A DNA stretch of 64,000 nucleotides, from the NCBI GenBank assembly GCA_021030905.1, contig JAGFMI010000004.1:2232001-2296000 (forward strand). The letters run 5' to 3'. Below the pieces are notes generated by a model that did not search any database, was not told the DNA's origin, and saw nothing but the letters and a program-made list of their open reading frames with translations. This document shows, piece after piece, positions 45,467 through 56,736 of the stretch (position 1 is the stretch's first letter; each line of letters begins with the position of its first letter). Both the position numbers and the translations under genes were made by a program. Source of the DNA: Pyrenula massariospora. Taxonomy: Eukaryota; Ascomycota; Eurotiomycetes; Pyrenulales; Pyrenulaceae.

Positions 45467-47594
45467 ATGTCCTCGCACCAGTCTCAACATCCAGCGAAGC
45501 TTTGCTCGTTTTGCAGCAAGCTTGGTGACGATATTGCAGCCTTGTTGTTCGCTGAAAAGCTCAAGTCCAGCAAAGATCTGCCATACCATTCGGATCTTAA
45601 TTCCGTCGAACAATCTGCTAAATGTTGTGCATTGTGTAAATTTCTTATTGGCCAGCTGCCTAAATATTCCGCGAACTGGCCGGTCAGGCTTCAGCTTATA
45701 AGAAACCGTCGTTTTTACTCTACCTTTCTGCGGATTTATTACACTACTACAAGTATTGTACCTATCGGGTATTGCTTCATCCTGGGCATTGGTAAAGGTA
45801 GGTTCCTTTCCAGCGATCACAGTACAATGCTCACTATATGAGACGACCCACTCGCAAACAAGACTCCAAACCGACCAATTCAAATGACACTTCCATCGAC
45901 ATTTTTCGACGAAGCAAAGTCGTGGATTAGCCACTGTAGCACACATCATCCGTCATGCCTCCACCGAGACTCTTCGGCTCTGCCAACACGACTTATCGAC
46001 CTAGATAGCAGTAACAGCAAGACAAGCCGCCCCCGGTTGATCACGTCCTTGGAGACAAGTCTAAATAACGCCCCTGACTGGGTTGCTTTAAGTTATTGCT
46101 GGGGCTCAGCGGAGAACATGCCTAAGCTTACACGAGCAAACTTGCAAGAGATGCATGAAGGGAACGGGCTCTCAAGACTTCCTCCAACCTACAGAGATGC
46201 AATGACGGTCGTTCGAGAATTAGGATACCGTTATCTTTGTAAGCCGTCACCTGCATTGTACTTTCCTTCGCTATCAATGACATGACCTAGGGATTGACGC
46301 ATTGTGCATCATCCAAGATGACCCAATAGACAAAGCTATCGAAATCAAGCAAATGCGTCAAATCTATCGTAACGCTGTTTTTACAATTGCAGCAGACAGA
46401 GCAAGTTCTGTTGCTGAGGGTTTCCTTGGAAAGCGGTATCCACCCCATTCTTTATCACTCAGATATTCACTGAAATCTCAGAACATCTGTGGTGAAATGT
46501 CTGTTTGCAAAAAGGTTGGAGCCCGCGCGTCATTCTCGGCACTGGATCGAAGGGGTTGGGCGCTACAAGAGTGTGTCCTCTCTCCTAGAACAATACATTT
46601 TGGACGACAAAGTGTCTTCTGGAACTGCCAAACTTGCTGCTTCTCGGAAGATAGGATCGAGTTCACAACTGTTCGTACAGATGTGCTGAAATCCGACGAT
46701 CCAATAAATCTGAAATCATACTTGCTGAAGGAGCGTCCATGGAAGAACCAAAATGGAAGAGTGAAACTATCACGCAGCGACTGGCTTCTTCAACGTTGGT
46801 ACTTGATTGTTAGTGATTATAGTAAACGGAAGTTGACCGATACCAACGACTTGTTCCCAGCGATCTCAGGAATTGCCGAAGAAATTGCCAACCAGACGGG
46901 TTTCTCTTATAAAGCTGGGCTATGGCTTCAAGACATTCACAGAGGGCTCCTGTGGAGCTCTTTAGGAGTAGGACATCGCCCCAGAGATCATTTTCGCGGC
47001 CCATCATGGAGCTGGGCCTCCGTTGAGCTTAAGGGACCGAAAATACGAGGTCTGTATGATTTATTTCGGTATAAAAGGGAAGGAGACTTTTGGCGTTCGC
47101 CGTACCCAAGTGCCAGGATCGTCGAAGTTAAGCTTGTGGGAAGTAGGGAGAGCCCGTTCATTCAACCATTGCCAGGCTCTTACGTGCTCATTTCAAGCGA
47201 TATGGTCTCTCTTGATGACATGGCATGGTCGGAAAGACAACCAGCTCATTTGAATAACATTGCTTCAGGCAGGGTTATGTACCACCACAATACCTATTTC
47301 CACTCCAGAGATTTTACATCAGAAGACCAGATCCTTCAGGAATTTGACGAAGACAGCTCTACCGTGTTGAGTAACAACCACCAAATACAGTCTCAGCTAA
47401 GCTATACATATTTCATCATAGCGATCACGATACCGAAGTATTACATCCGCGAAGAGATTTTGTGGTGTCTCATCTTAGCTCCTTTACTCGATGGTAATGA
47501 CGATGAATTCGTCCGCGTTGGTATAGCTCAGATCCCACGTGGTCCCGAGTTTCGAGAGCCTGAGTGGATCACGAGGACGATCAAGATCTTCTAG
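45467..47594 (+). CDS. HET-domain protein (heterokaryon incompatibility)
   Basis: join(45467..45791, 45843..46238, 46291..47594), 674 aa. The N-terminal 100 aa hold paired cysteines (KLCSFCSKLG, CCALCKFLIG), a common lead-in in this HET class. The HET core is intact: WVALSYCWGSAENMPKLTRA, LPPTYRDAMTVVRELGYRYL joined through the second intron to WIDALCIIQDD, then KQMRQIYRNAVFTIAAD and RRGWALQECVLSPRTIHFG. The C-terminal half (HRPRDHFRGPSWSWASVELK) is the usual region of unknown function seen after this HET type. Such proteins can set off cell death on contact between incompatible strains, but most family members are untested. All introns are phase-correct. Confidence 0.9.
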
Positions 47595-48914
47595 TAATTT
47601 CAGGCCTATGCCTTGACCACAATGCTGGCCGAGTGCTATGGTGTTCAAGTCTTCTCTAGCGTCCGAGCTTTGATTGAACTTGTCGGCAGTACCAAAAACT
47701 AAAATGGGATTGTCTGAATATGGCCGAGAGCCCATTGACTTAGGAGACTGATTTATCGATCCTATTGCGAAAAAGCTGCTGATGAATGCAAATAATGCTA
47801 CGCAACGCGGAACACGATACAAATTGGGAAAGGATGTTACTTACATTCTCTCTCTGTCGACCACCATGTCTGAGTCCTTCAACGTATACTTGAGTTGATA
47901 AATCTTAAACCCTAAGTCTTGTATCATCCTCATCTTAAACCCTAGGATCCTACCTAAATGTTCGCAATTCCATGTCCCACGGTATCAAATTCAGCCCTTT
48001 AATGAATCCGCGAGCTATGGCGCGAAGCACGGAAATACGTTTGTTGGCAGAGTACTCTGACCAGCTAACCGATTGTCCTACGCCCCTTTCTATCTGGCGT
48101 CTCTTGAAGGTCAGGCTCATGGTTGGCAAATGACATTTTTGCTTCTCTCCCGTTCTTAGAGATCGATTTACCGATCCATTTCCGCCTACAATTTGTCTGG
48201 TAGCTATGACAGAAATCCAAATTCGCCTCTGTCCATTAGCCCCTTTTATTCCGTCGCCTGAGCCTGAGCCTGCCATCCAAGACCTCCTCCCTGACCCAGC
48301 GAGCCTCCTCATCCCTCTCTCAGATCCCTCCCCGGAACTCATTTCCCATCCAAATAACCCTCCTTATCAACAACCGCCAACCCCTCCACCCCAGCCCTTT
48401 CCTTCCCTTCCTTTCCCCTACTCCTGGGTATAGGCGATTAGAACCTGCAGGTACATATACGAGCGGCACCCGCAGCTCGGGGGTGGCGTCTAGGCGTGTA
48501 GCTATTCGGGCTGAGATTTGCTCCGTCCGTCTAGGTGTAGTTGGGTGGCAGGAGTGCAATAGGGGAGGAGATTTATCGCTTGAATAATGTTTACACGTTT
48601 ATTTGAGGGGCTATACTGTTTCAATGTTGGGTTTCAAGTCGAACAAGATCGTTAAATGTGTCTCGGGCCCGAACGTGCGACTCAAATTAGACGAATGGTT
48701 AATTACCGGCTCTTGCTCGCTGAACAGAACTGCGGGATTCCGGGTGGAGACCGGAAGTATCGAGAAAATCAAAATGTTATTTTAGTGATAGAATATCGTT
48801 GTGTACAACTGCCAAGCTCAATGCCCTCCCCTTATCTGCAATCAAGGCGCTGTGCCACAGCCATGCCTCCCCCATCCCTCCCAAAGCGGCACAGAAACTC
48901 GCGAATCCTCAATT
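47595..48914. other. Intergenic, about 1.3 kb
   Basis: A + strand 75-aa proline-rich ORF (48206-48433) overlaps a - strand ORF; neither is supported. No RNA gene or repeat recognised. Confidence 0.4.
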
Positions 48915-50468
48915 TCACCCATTCCTCACCAACCCCGCCGCAACCTGCGAGTCCCGAATCGAATCCAATATCGCCCCAACATCCCTCTCCGTCCCCTCCC
49001 ACAACCTCTCAATCGTCGCCCCCGTCTCCCCATCCCTCGGCTCAAACACCGCCGGGAACAGCTTCGGCTTGACCACAAACCCCGTCGTGAACGCCATATC
49101 GTCGACGGGAATCGGTTGTCCGCTCTCATCTGTTGGGCTGCGGATATCAAACGCCCACAGCATCCGCGCGATGCACAGGAACAGCGAGTTGCGCGCGATG
49201 TGCCGCCCCGTGCACATGCGCCGCCCGAAGCCAAACGCCACGAACGCGCCGTCTGGCAGGGGGTTGTGTGGGTCGAGCCAGCGCTCCGGGCGGAAGGCGT
49301 CGGGGTCCGGGAAGGCGGATTCGTCGTGGTTGATGGCCCAGTGGCTGCCGATGACGATCGCGCCCTTGGGGATGCGGTAGCCGTTGTACGTGTCTTCTCT
49401 TGTGGTGGCGTGGGGGAAGCCCATGGGGGTGATAGGGCGCCAGCGGAGGGTTTCGGTGACGAGGGCGTCGGTGTAGGGGAGGGAGGGGCGGTCGGCGAGG
49501 GTGGGGAGGCGGGAGCGGGGGATGGCGGCGTCGAGTTCGGCGTGGGCGGTGGGGAGGATGTGCGGGTGGGAGAGGAGGGCGAGGATGAAGATTTGGAGGG
49601 TCATGGCGGTGGTGTCGAGGGCGGCGTCGGAGAGGACGCCGACGTCGTAGGCGAGTTCGAGGGGGGACATGAGTTGGCCTTCTTTGGATTTGGTGAGTTC
49701 CTTTGACCAGGTCCAGGACTTGCTTTGGAGGCCGCAGCGTAGGTTGTCGAGGTGCATTTCAGATTCGATTTTGAAGAGTCGTTCTGCCAATTGTTTCCAT
49801 GGAGCTAGGAACTTTGGCAGGCGGTTGAGGATAGGGATAGCATCCACAATCCAGTTACCAGTATTGGCGACAAGTGCAAAGTGGTCTTGGACTACGTGAG
49901 CATCTGTCAACGCCTTATCTTCGCGGCTATCAACCCGGTGGCCATAGATGAGCGAGTAGATCAAGCTTGCACTGAATAGTTCGAAATACTCGCAGAAATT
50001 GTTACCAATCAATAGCCTGCGAAGTAACTGTATGCTCTCAAGGTCTTGAAGAACCTCATAACATTTCGATGCTCTTGGACTAAGGACAGTCGCTTCCATC
50101 CGCTGATGCAGGCGATAGCGGTCGTCATAAGGTCTGAGTAAGAGGTGCATACCCTTGGTGACGTTTTCCCCTGCCATAACCATGCGAGGGCGATCGCTGT
50201 AGATGTTTCCGCGTTTGTCCAAAAGGTCCCGGGCAATGTTGCGATCCGATATCAGTATCAAAAGATCCTTCCCGTACTGTAATCGGATGATCGGTCCATA
50301 TTTCTGGAACCATTGCTGATAGGTCAACCAGTATAAACCCTTAGGGCTTTGGTGAAGATTGCCGATCAAAGGAAGACGTCGTGGCCCTGGAGGTAGCTTT
50401 CTGTGAGACCAGTAATCATGCACAAAGTAGAGCACAAAGAGGCCTGCTAAGGCGAAGAAGAGTTGCAT
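48915..50468 (-). CDS. Cytochrome P450 monooxygenase
   Basis: Intronless, 517 aa from the ATG at 50468 (frame open upstream only via GTG). The N-terminal membrane anchor (MQLFFALAGLFVLYFVHDYW) is followed by the proline hinge LPPGPRRLPLIGNLHQ. The I-helix reads VLSDAALDTTAM, with ALDTT replacing the usual AGxDTT. The K-helix ExxR is ETLRWRP, the PERF-type motif is FRPERWLDP, and the heme loop is FGFGRRMCTGRH with the axial cysteine near residue 419. It should be an ER-bound oxygenase needing P450 reductase. The sequence style resembles the fungal CYP64-like (O-methylsterigmatocystin oxidoreductase-type) group. No polyketide or peptide synthase lies in the window, so a pathway is not assigned. 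The 3' half is strongly GC-rich and pyrimidine-biased; the 5' half is not. Confidence 0.92.
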   Translation of the reverse strand: MQLFFALAGLFVLYFVHDYWSHRKLPPGPRRLPLIGNLHQSPKGLYWLTYQQWFQKYGPIIRLQYGKDLLILISDRNIARDLLDKRGNIYSDRPRMVMAGENVTKGMHLLLRPYDDRYRLHQRMEATVLSPRASKCYEVLQDLESIQLLRRLLIGNNFCEYFELFSASLIYSLIYGHRVDSREDKALTDAHVVQDHFALVANTGNWIVDAIPILNRLPKFLAPWKQLAERLFKIESEMHLDNLRCGLQSKSWTWSKELTKSKEGQLMSPLELAYDVGVLSDAALDTTAMTLQIFILALLSHPHILPTAHAELDAAIPRSRLPTLADRPSLPYTDALVTETLRWRPITPMGFPHATTREDTYNGYRIPKGAIVIGSHWAINHDESAFPDPDAFRPERWLDPHNPLPDGAFVAFGFGRRMCTGRHIARNSLFLCIARMLWAFDIRSPTDESGQPIPVDDMAFTTGFVVKPKLFPAVFEPRDGETGATIERLWEGTERDVGAILDSIRDSQVAAGLVRNG

Positions 50469-52395
50469 AGTGGGTGAATTGTTTTCACAACAAAGCTCAA
50501 ATCTCGATCTTCGTCCACCGTTAAAGTCAACGCAAAAGGGAGGATACACTGTGTCCAGACGAATCGACTGAGTTGAAAGTGGAGGAAACTAGGAAACGAT
50601 GGGAGCACAGGATGGGACAGGTCGATACTTATCCAGGGATTGAAGGCCTGGGCTAGAGTGGCGGAAAGTGTACCTACCTAGGCTACCTGGTCATTCTCCT
50701 CCAATGGACGACTCCTCTTTTGTCGATTGGGACGTTGCAGAGGGAACTTTCGGGGGCATAGTAGCACGACCTTTCAGCCTCAATGTACCATCTTGCTGGT
50801 ACTGAAATCGTCTCGCTCTGGAGGCACGAAAGGACTGCACATGATGCATCCTTCCTGACTCATGCAGGTGGTCGGGTCACTCTAAAAGGACTAACCCGGG
50901 GCACTGACCTCTCAAACATGTATGAATGCTCCATCCAAAGCACGGTGGTGGAGTTTTCCTTTTCCAAGATATTAGCATTCGGTAGAACCCTGGACGCAAA
51001 GCAAAGTGGGTGCATTTAAGGTTCGCTAAAACAGCCGAAAGGTTGCGGATTTGGCTCCCGAAGGCGCAACCGTGGAGGAGGAAGAGTGTCCTATTGGTAC
51101 ACGTACTATGAGCAAGCCCACCTTCACATAGCTGTCAATATGCCACATCCCATCCCCTTATCGAAGACACTCAACGGTCGAGGAGGATAGGTTCGATGCT
51201 GATGTGATTTTCAATCCAGTCCCGTTTAGGGCTAGTCATTACCCGGACCATCACCTGCGTCCCGCAGTAGGCCTGGAATCCTACTTCACAACTACGCTGA
51301 TCTGTGGTGGACTCCTACCCCGCTCACTGCGCATGGAATGCATCTCGGAACCTGTCACATCTCTTACCACTTCACTCCCCGCAGTCGTACAGCAGCTGAA
51401 CGCAGTCCCAGGATAGGACTGGTAGCGGCAAGGATAGGGCTGTTAGCGCGCATGCACACAGGATCGACGCGATGTCTCACCGGCCCTCGAATAGTAGGTG
51501 TTCACGCTTTCGTTGAGGAGCTCTGGATTGAACGGGTGTGACAATGTAACTTTAATGGCTCTTGCAGTGTCTTTTGGTCAATTTTACCGAGACCAAGCGC
51601 CATGGGCGTGCATCTGGTCAGACATTGCCTGGGAGACCTCACGACGAGGCATGATTCGTGGAGACGAATTATAACAAACAAATACGCTTAGATATTGTTA
51701 TCTGATCCCGAATGGGTTCCCGCCACCTTCATAATTCGTAACTCGTCGATGTAGTCATTGACATCGAGGTCGCGATTCGGCACCACGTTTAGCGTGGTGT
51801 GGTGTTGCGAACGAAGCGCGAAGCAGGAAAGTTGGGTGTGATGTAAAGAAGAAGACTTGAATCTAGCACAGAAAAGCGCTATCATTGGCCGTCATTTCAG
51901 TTTGCGCTGATAGCACCCCGATGTCACAATTCTAGAAATAGAGCATCCAGGTGATGTTCTTATCCAGACTCACATTCCTGCAATTTGAAATAGCGCCTTA
52001 CATAGATCTCGTGGATATTTCCATCACCTGCGGGGGTGGGCGTATCTACTTTCGTAAGCTTAAATCTCATGTATCTGCTCAAGCGGCGTAGATGACCCCG
52101 AGGTTTTGCAGGGCTGAGGCCGGCACGCTGGCGGCGGCCGGGCAGCGGAAATTGTCGCCTCTCACTAGCTAAAAATCGCGTTAGAGAATCCCATGATTTT
52201 TGCTGCTGGGTAGTGAGAGCGCTAAGAAGCCTTCCAAACGTGAGGGCTGTATCAAAAGTCATTGTGCATTTAAAGCTAGCACTGGCGCCCGCCCGGCGAA
52301 TAATAAAATGTGCGATGATTTCTGATATCTAGCTGGCCTTGATCGAGCCCCTCTCACGCTTCACTTGGCACTAGATGGCCGAATTTATTTCCTTC
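50469..52395. other. Gene-poor stretch, about 1.9 kb
   Basis: P450 promoter at the left end. ORFs at 50783-51019, 51204-51541 (+) and 51960-52262 (-, 100 aa, basic) show no family signal. No element termini recognised. Confidence 0.4.
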
Positions 52396-53097
52396 CTATT
52401 TACATTCACAGCCCTGATATGAAGTCCCCCAACAAGTCCCATGCTCTCCTTTGCATTTTTTGTCGTTGCAGCTACCAATCCCCTTCGGACAAATAGACGC
52501 ACAAGTGCAGCCCCGGTACTTCCCAAATGTACAGTAGCTTTTCAGCCCGGCATCTGTTGCCGCACTGTATGGCATATTCCATCCCTCGCAACCTTTCTCG
52601 TCACAAGACACATCTTTGGCTGGGCAAGTGCTCTTGCAGGGGCAACCACGATATTTGCCAGATTGGCAGAACCCAGCAGTACCAGGCCAGGCCGGATTAT
52701 AGCCGTTACAGCCTTTTGAATCGCATGAACCGGTGAAGGACTTGCAGGTGGATGTGCAAGGGCAGCCTAAGTACTTGCTAGACGTGCAGAAGCCGAACGA
52801 GTTCGGATCGTTGGGGTTAGGGTTCAGACTATCGCAGCCTTTGTGGTCACAGGAACTTGGAGCGTTGCCACACGGTGGTGGGTTGTTGTTTGTATGACAT
52901 TGGTCTTGTGCTTGTTGTTGGAGGAGAGAGAGTAAATGCGGTTCGGTGGTGTTTGTGGTCCTGTTGCCAGTAGTGGAAGGTGTGTAATTTGTAGTTTGGT
53001 TACCAACAATGGAAGATGATGGTAGGGCGAAGAGTCCATTTAGGAGAACGAGTGTGTTGGAGTAGATCATTGTTTTGGGCGATCGAGAAACACTCAT
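52396..53097 (-). CDS. Secreted protein with four cysteine-rich internal repeats
   Basis: Intronless, up to 233 aa from the ATG at 53097; the second ATG (53070) would give a cleaner signal peptide (MIYSNTLVLLNGLFALPSSS). After an Asn/Thr-rich, N-glycosylation-prone stretch (NTTEP) come four tandem modules of about 35-40 aa. Each follows the plan C-D/N-x-K-G/K-C ... C-x3-KY-x-GC-x-C-x3-C: CDHKGCDSLNP, CDSKGCNGYNP, CDEKGCEGWN and a last, shortened CNDKKCKGEHG. Linking blocks are KYLGCPCTSTC, KYRGCPCKSTC and KYRGCTCASIC. Every module carries six or more cysteines, so it should be a disulfide-rich extracellular protein, perhaps wall-associated or effector-like. I do not know the family name. Confidence 0.8.
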   Translation of the reverse strand: MSVSRSPKTMIYSNTLVLLNGLFALPSSSIVGNQTTNYTPSTTGNRTTNTTEPHLLSLLQQQAQDQCHTNNNPPPCGNAPSSCDHKGCDSLNPNPNDPNSFGFCTSSKYLGCPCTSTCKSFTGSCDSKGCNGYNPAWPGTAGFCQSGKYRGCPCKSTCPAKDVSCDEKGCEGWNMPYSAATDAGLKSYCTFGKYRGCTCASICPKGIGSCNDKKCKGEHGTCWGTSYQGCECK

Positions 53098-55023
53098 TCA
53101 AAAGACAGAAGGAATACGGATATCTTAAACGTCAACAGAAATTGAAAGAACGAAATGGACAATTCTGACAGCAAGAACTTGAGGATTTTGAGAAGCCACT
53201 AAAAGTGGAATTCACATGCTTTGATATTGGCACCAAATTGTGGGATCCATGAGCTGTTCAGACTCAGTAGTACACCAGTCTTGTCGATAGCCGCCAAAAT
53301 TCACGCCTATGAAGTGTAGATACCGTTTCTTTTCAGCGTTTGTGTAGATTTCATCTGTGAGTTGCCGAGGACACGCAGAGGCCATAAATTTTCTAGCTGA
53401 AAAACTCAGTTGGTCAACATCTGGGACGGAGGCGGACTGAAACTGCGCCTGATTCACCCGATCCCGTGTGTCAGGAGTCGTGGCGCATCTAATACTTATC
53501 ATTCGCCTCCGCCCGACTCATGATCTGATGTGCTACTACTTCTCTACCCAGCCTCGACCATTCGGAGAAGTCCATCAACGGCCAGTCACGTACTATGTCG
53601 AACAATGCATGACGGCCGGCTGCTGGTCCAACTACGAAGTGATTGTCTTGGAGACTATTCGTGATAGCTTAGAAGTTAGTGGGATATCCGAACATCTATC
53701 CGAAATCAGGGGGTTTTGAATGTAGCGCCTATGTCTTCACCCGTGGAGCACTTGATTGTACTACCTTGCTATAGCGTGGCACAGATATCGGAAGGTATTC
53801 TGATTGTCTCAGTGAAGCAAACCACCGGTACTGTAACATTCAGTCGAGCCTGCGGTATTGACAGCGCGGTATCCTGTTGAAAACCTTTCTGTGCTCGGCA
53901 GGCGTAGTAATTATGTACAGCGCATCAACAATCAGCGCCTTCTTTTCCCAGCGATAAGCGTTTCTGAGCTACCGCGATTAAATGGAAGGGATCCCGATGC
54001 GTTTTGCAGTTGAATCTGTCCTCATCCGATGCAGCGATTTTATTTGTGAAAGTAGTCTTGACAAATAAGGTTGGGAACAGATCGAAATTTCAGTACTTGG
54101 CCATACACGAGTGGCCCCGGATAATGGATTTTGTGCAAAGGTTCTATGAAAATAGAAACTCTAGGGGCGAGTTACGTAAGCAAATCTGTATATCAGTGCC
54201 AAGTCCTATTTACGATTCCCGCGGTTTCACATGGATGGAAGAGAATTCTTGGAAATTGGTTCACGAGCACAAGTTCTGCTGCTGCAAATGGTACGAACTG
54301 TTCTCGCTCTAATACAAGAAGACGATAAAGATCGCCGGCAATGAGCGTCGATAGAAAAGGATGGAGATGATACTACGACGAAAACGTGATTGTTGTTATC
54401 CCTGGGTAATATTTTTGGATTCCTACTCTTCCCAACCCAAGTACAAGCTCAAATTTGCCAAGAAATCAATGCCAAGTGCGTCATCATTTCTCAGTAAGTT
54501 GGCAGAGCCAACCAGATGGCTTTCCTCTGTAGTACCCTTACAAGGTACGATCAAATCAATCAAGCAATCAAGCATCAAACAGAGCAAACTACGCCTTTGC
54601 CTTGTCACCGCTTAGGTGCCTGCCCGCGGTGTTGCTTGTGAGCCTCTCCAAGCCTTTTTTCACAACACCTCTTCTTATAGGAGAGATGGATCCACATAAA
54701 ATGGATAGGACGGGACATCGCAGGTTAGTAAATGCAAAGCCCGGACTTGCTAGGTGACCCAAAACTCTACCTTCGACGAGTTATTCTTGCCTGAAGGTAG
54801 TATATGTCACTCCCATTTGTCACCGCGACTACTGCTCTCTCAGAGTCGGCTTGGACTCTCACTCATTCTCTGCCGTAATGGGTTGTGAGATCCGAGATCT
54901 TTGCAGCAGATAGTCGTTCTCCCCAACGTTACAAAATTCAGAGGGTTTTCCTCATTATTTGTCTTCCCTTACTCTTCTACAATACCAGCTCTCACCGAAA
55001 GCTGGAACTCTTTGTCAGCCAAC
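53098..55023. other. Gene-poor stretch, about 1.9 kb
   Basis: Opposed ORFs at 53212-53502 (-) and 53468-53719 (+), and + ORFs at 54004-54312 and 54361-54615, have no recognisable motifs. Not called. Confidence 0.4.
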
Positions 55024-55815
55024 ATGTATCTGGCAAAATTCCTTGTCTTCACGTTGCTTTTCGTCGCAGACTCTCTTGCAGACTCTCTTGCAACATCAGT
55101 CCCTAATACGGTATGCTCTGAATTTGTGAGCTGAGCTCAAGAATCTGACAAGACATGCCAGTCACCTATTCCTTATGTGACACGGACACTTTCAAAGCCG
55201 GTTGAGTCATGGAATAAGTCACTCCCCGTCGCTCCTTCTTCAAAGGCACTGCAAAATGTAATCCCCTTTCTCCTATTTCATCTTTTATAATACTCGTCTT
55301 CGCTCGATAGCCTCTCACGAGTTCTCCTTTAGCTTCCACTAGAAAAGCGTCAATACCAGCCTATATGCAACGATGCAGGCTACCAACAACTTACCACTTG
55401 CGCAAACCTCCGTTTATACGTCAAGGAACTGATTTTGACCGCTGCGTCGTCTTGGTTAGTCTTCGACTCGTCGCTTCCCGTTGCTTCACTCGCAACAGAT
55501 ATTTCCAATTCTATGACCGCACAGATGTCTGAGCCGAACACTGGGAATCGTTTCATTAGATGGGCTAATTATGTGTCCACACCTGATGGTAGCTCTGTCT
55601 TCCTTTGGCAGGTCCTAGCGGGTGTTGGTTGGGACGATCAGGCTGCTGCGTTTCGTGAATGGGGGTGGCAGAATGTGATTGGGGATACAATTCAGGCGTG
55701 CATTAACAGTGGAGCAGGCTTTGCGCGATTCACAATGGTGGACAATCTGAACCCGGCGATAGCTAGGATTGTGTTCAGGGTCATGCTTGAGCGGCAAAGA
55801 CCGTCCTTGGTATGA
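55024..55815 (+). CDS. Small secreted protein with Kex2-type processing site
   Basis: join(55024..55110, 55162..55257, 55333..55815), 221 aa. Exon 1 is a signal peptide (MYLAKFLVFTLLFVADSLAD) in which a 12-bp unit is duplicated (DSLADSLA). Exon 2 begins SPIPYVTRTLSKPVES. Exon 3 opens with LPLEKRQYQPICNDAGYQQL, where KR is a likely Kex2 cut site marking the end of a propeptide. The mature part of about 150 aa has few cysteines (ICNDAG, TTCANL, QACINSG) and is rich in Trp/Asp/Asn (GVGWDDQAAAFREWGWQNVI). It ends RIVFRVMLERQRPSLV. Family not recognised. All splice joins are in phase with good GT/AG sites. Confidence 0.72.
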
Positions 55816-56736
55816 GCAATGGCCAAGACGTCGCAAAATCTGAGGACCTGTCATATTACAGGCATCCATCTCTATTTTCCATTTCCCTCTCCTTCCATAA
55901 CGCCTTCTTCTACCAGTCAAAGAAGAAAAAATGGTCTTGTGCGTTGGAGGTGTTGCGACATGAGCTTCCGCCGCGTCCGTTCCTCTGTAGCTCTCTTAAC
56001 CAGACCACTAGTATTTTAAAAATCTGCGTAAAGCTTTTCCGTTTTAGTTGCTTAGGCGAAACTTCATGGAAGATATGGCAGCCATTTCAAAGCTGGCGAT
56101 AGTCGTGGAGCCGCATCACGCATTGGCAATTTTCATTTCCCCTCAAGGCCGATGAACGCTGCAGAGGAGGCGATGACGTATGCGTGAAATTTTTTCACTT
56201 CCTAGAAATGGTGTCAAGCTCTCTACGAATCACGCTGATGTGGCTGTGTAAATGGTCCATGAATTTGAAGCGGCATGCTGACTGAAAGGAGTCTGGGAAA
56301 GCCTCATGCACCTCTAGCGCCCCTTTCGGAACAGATGAAGAGGCTGAGCCTCCATGGCGGCGTCGATGCACCTTCGTGCTTCAATCTAAGCCTCCACATC
56401 TCCAGCCTCGTCGCAAAAAGCAAATCTTCACCATTTCCCCTCAGCAGGCTGCGAATCGCGTAGCATCAATAAATTAGCAAGTGGTTCCCAGACATTGTTA
56501 GCCCGAAGTCCTGTTCATGTCCCGCAAAGCACAAAAAAATTCACAACCTCATTACGTATATCTTTGGCTACTGTTCACATCATTTAAATTGAGCGAGATG
56601 GAGACTTGTTAGCTCTTCTGCTGGCTATCGCAACGGTGGCGGATAGAATACGTTGAATGACTTTAAAATCTCGAATGATTAAGACTTGGACGAATGCGAT
56701 CTGCTAGCATCACAGGTTGAAGTTGCGTCGATCAGT
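55816..56736. other. Intergenic, about 0.9 kb
   Basis: No supported feature; + ORFs at 55812-56102 and 56275-56463 lack coding character. The right end is the promoter of the ubiquitin-headed gene. Confidence 0.4.

Noticed and set aside
53212-53719. Overlapping opposed ORFs of 83-96 aa
   Set aside because: No motif, no splice support, and mutually overlapping; not called.
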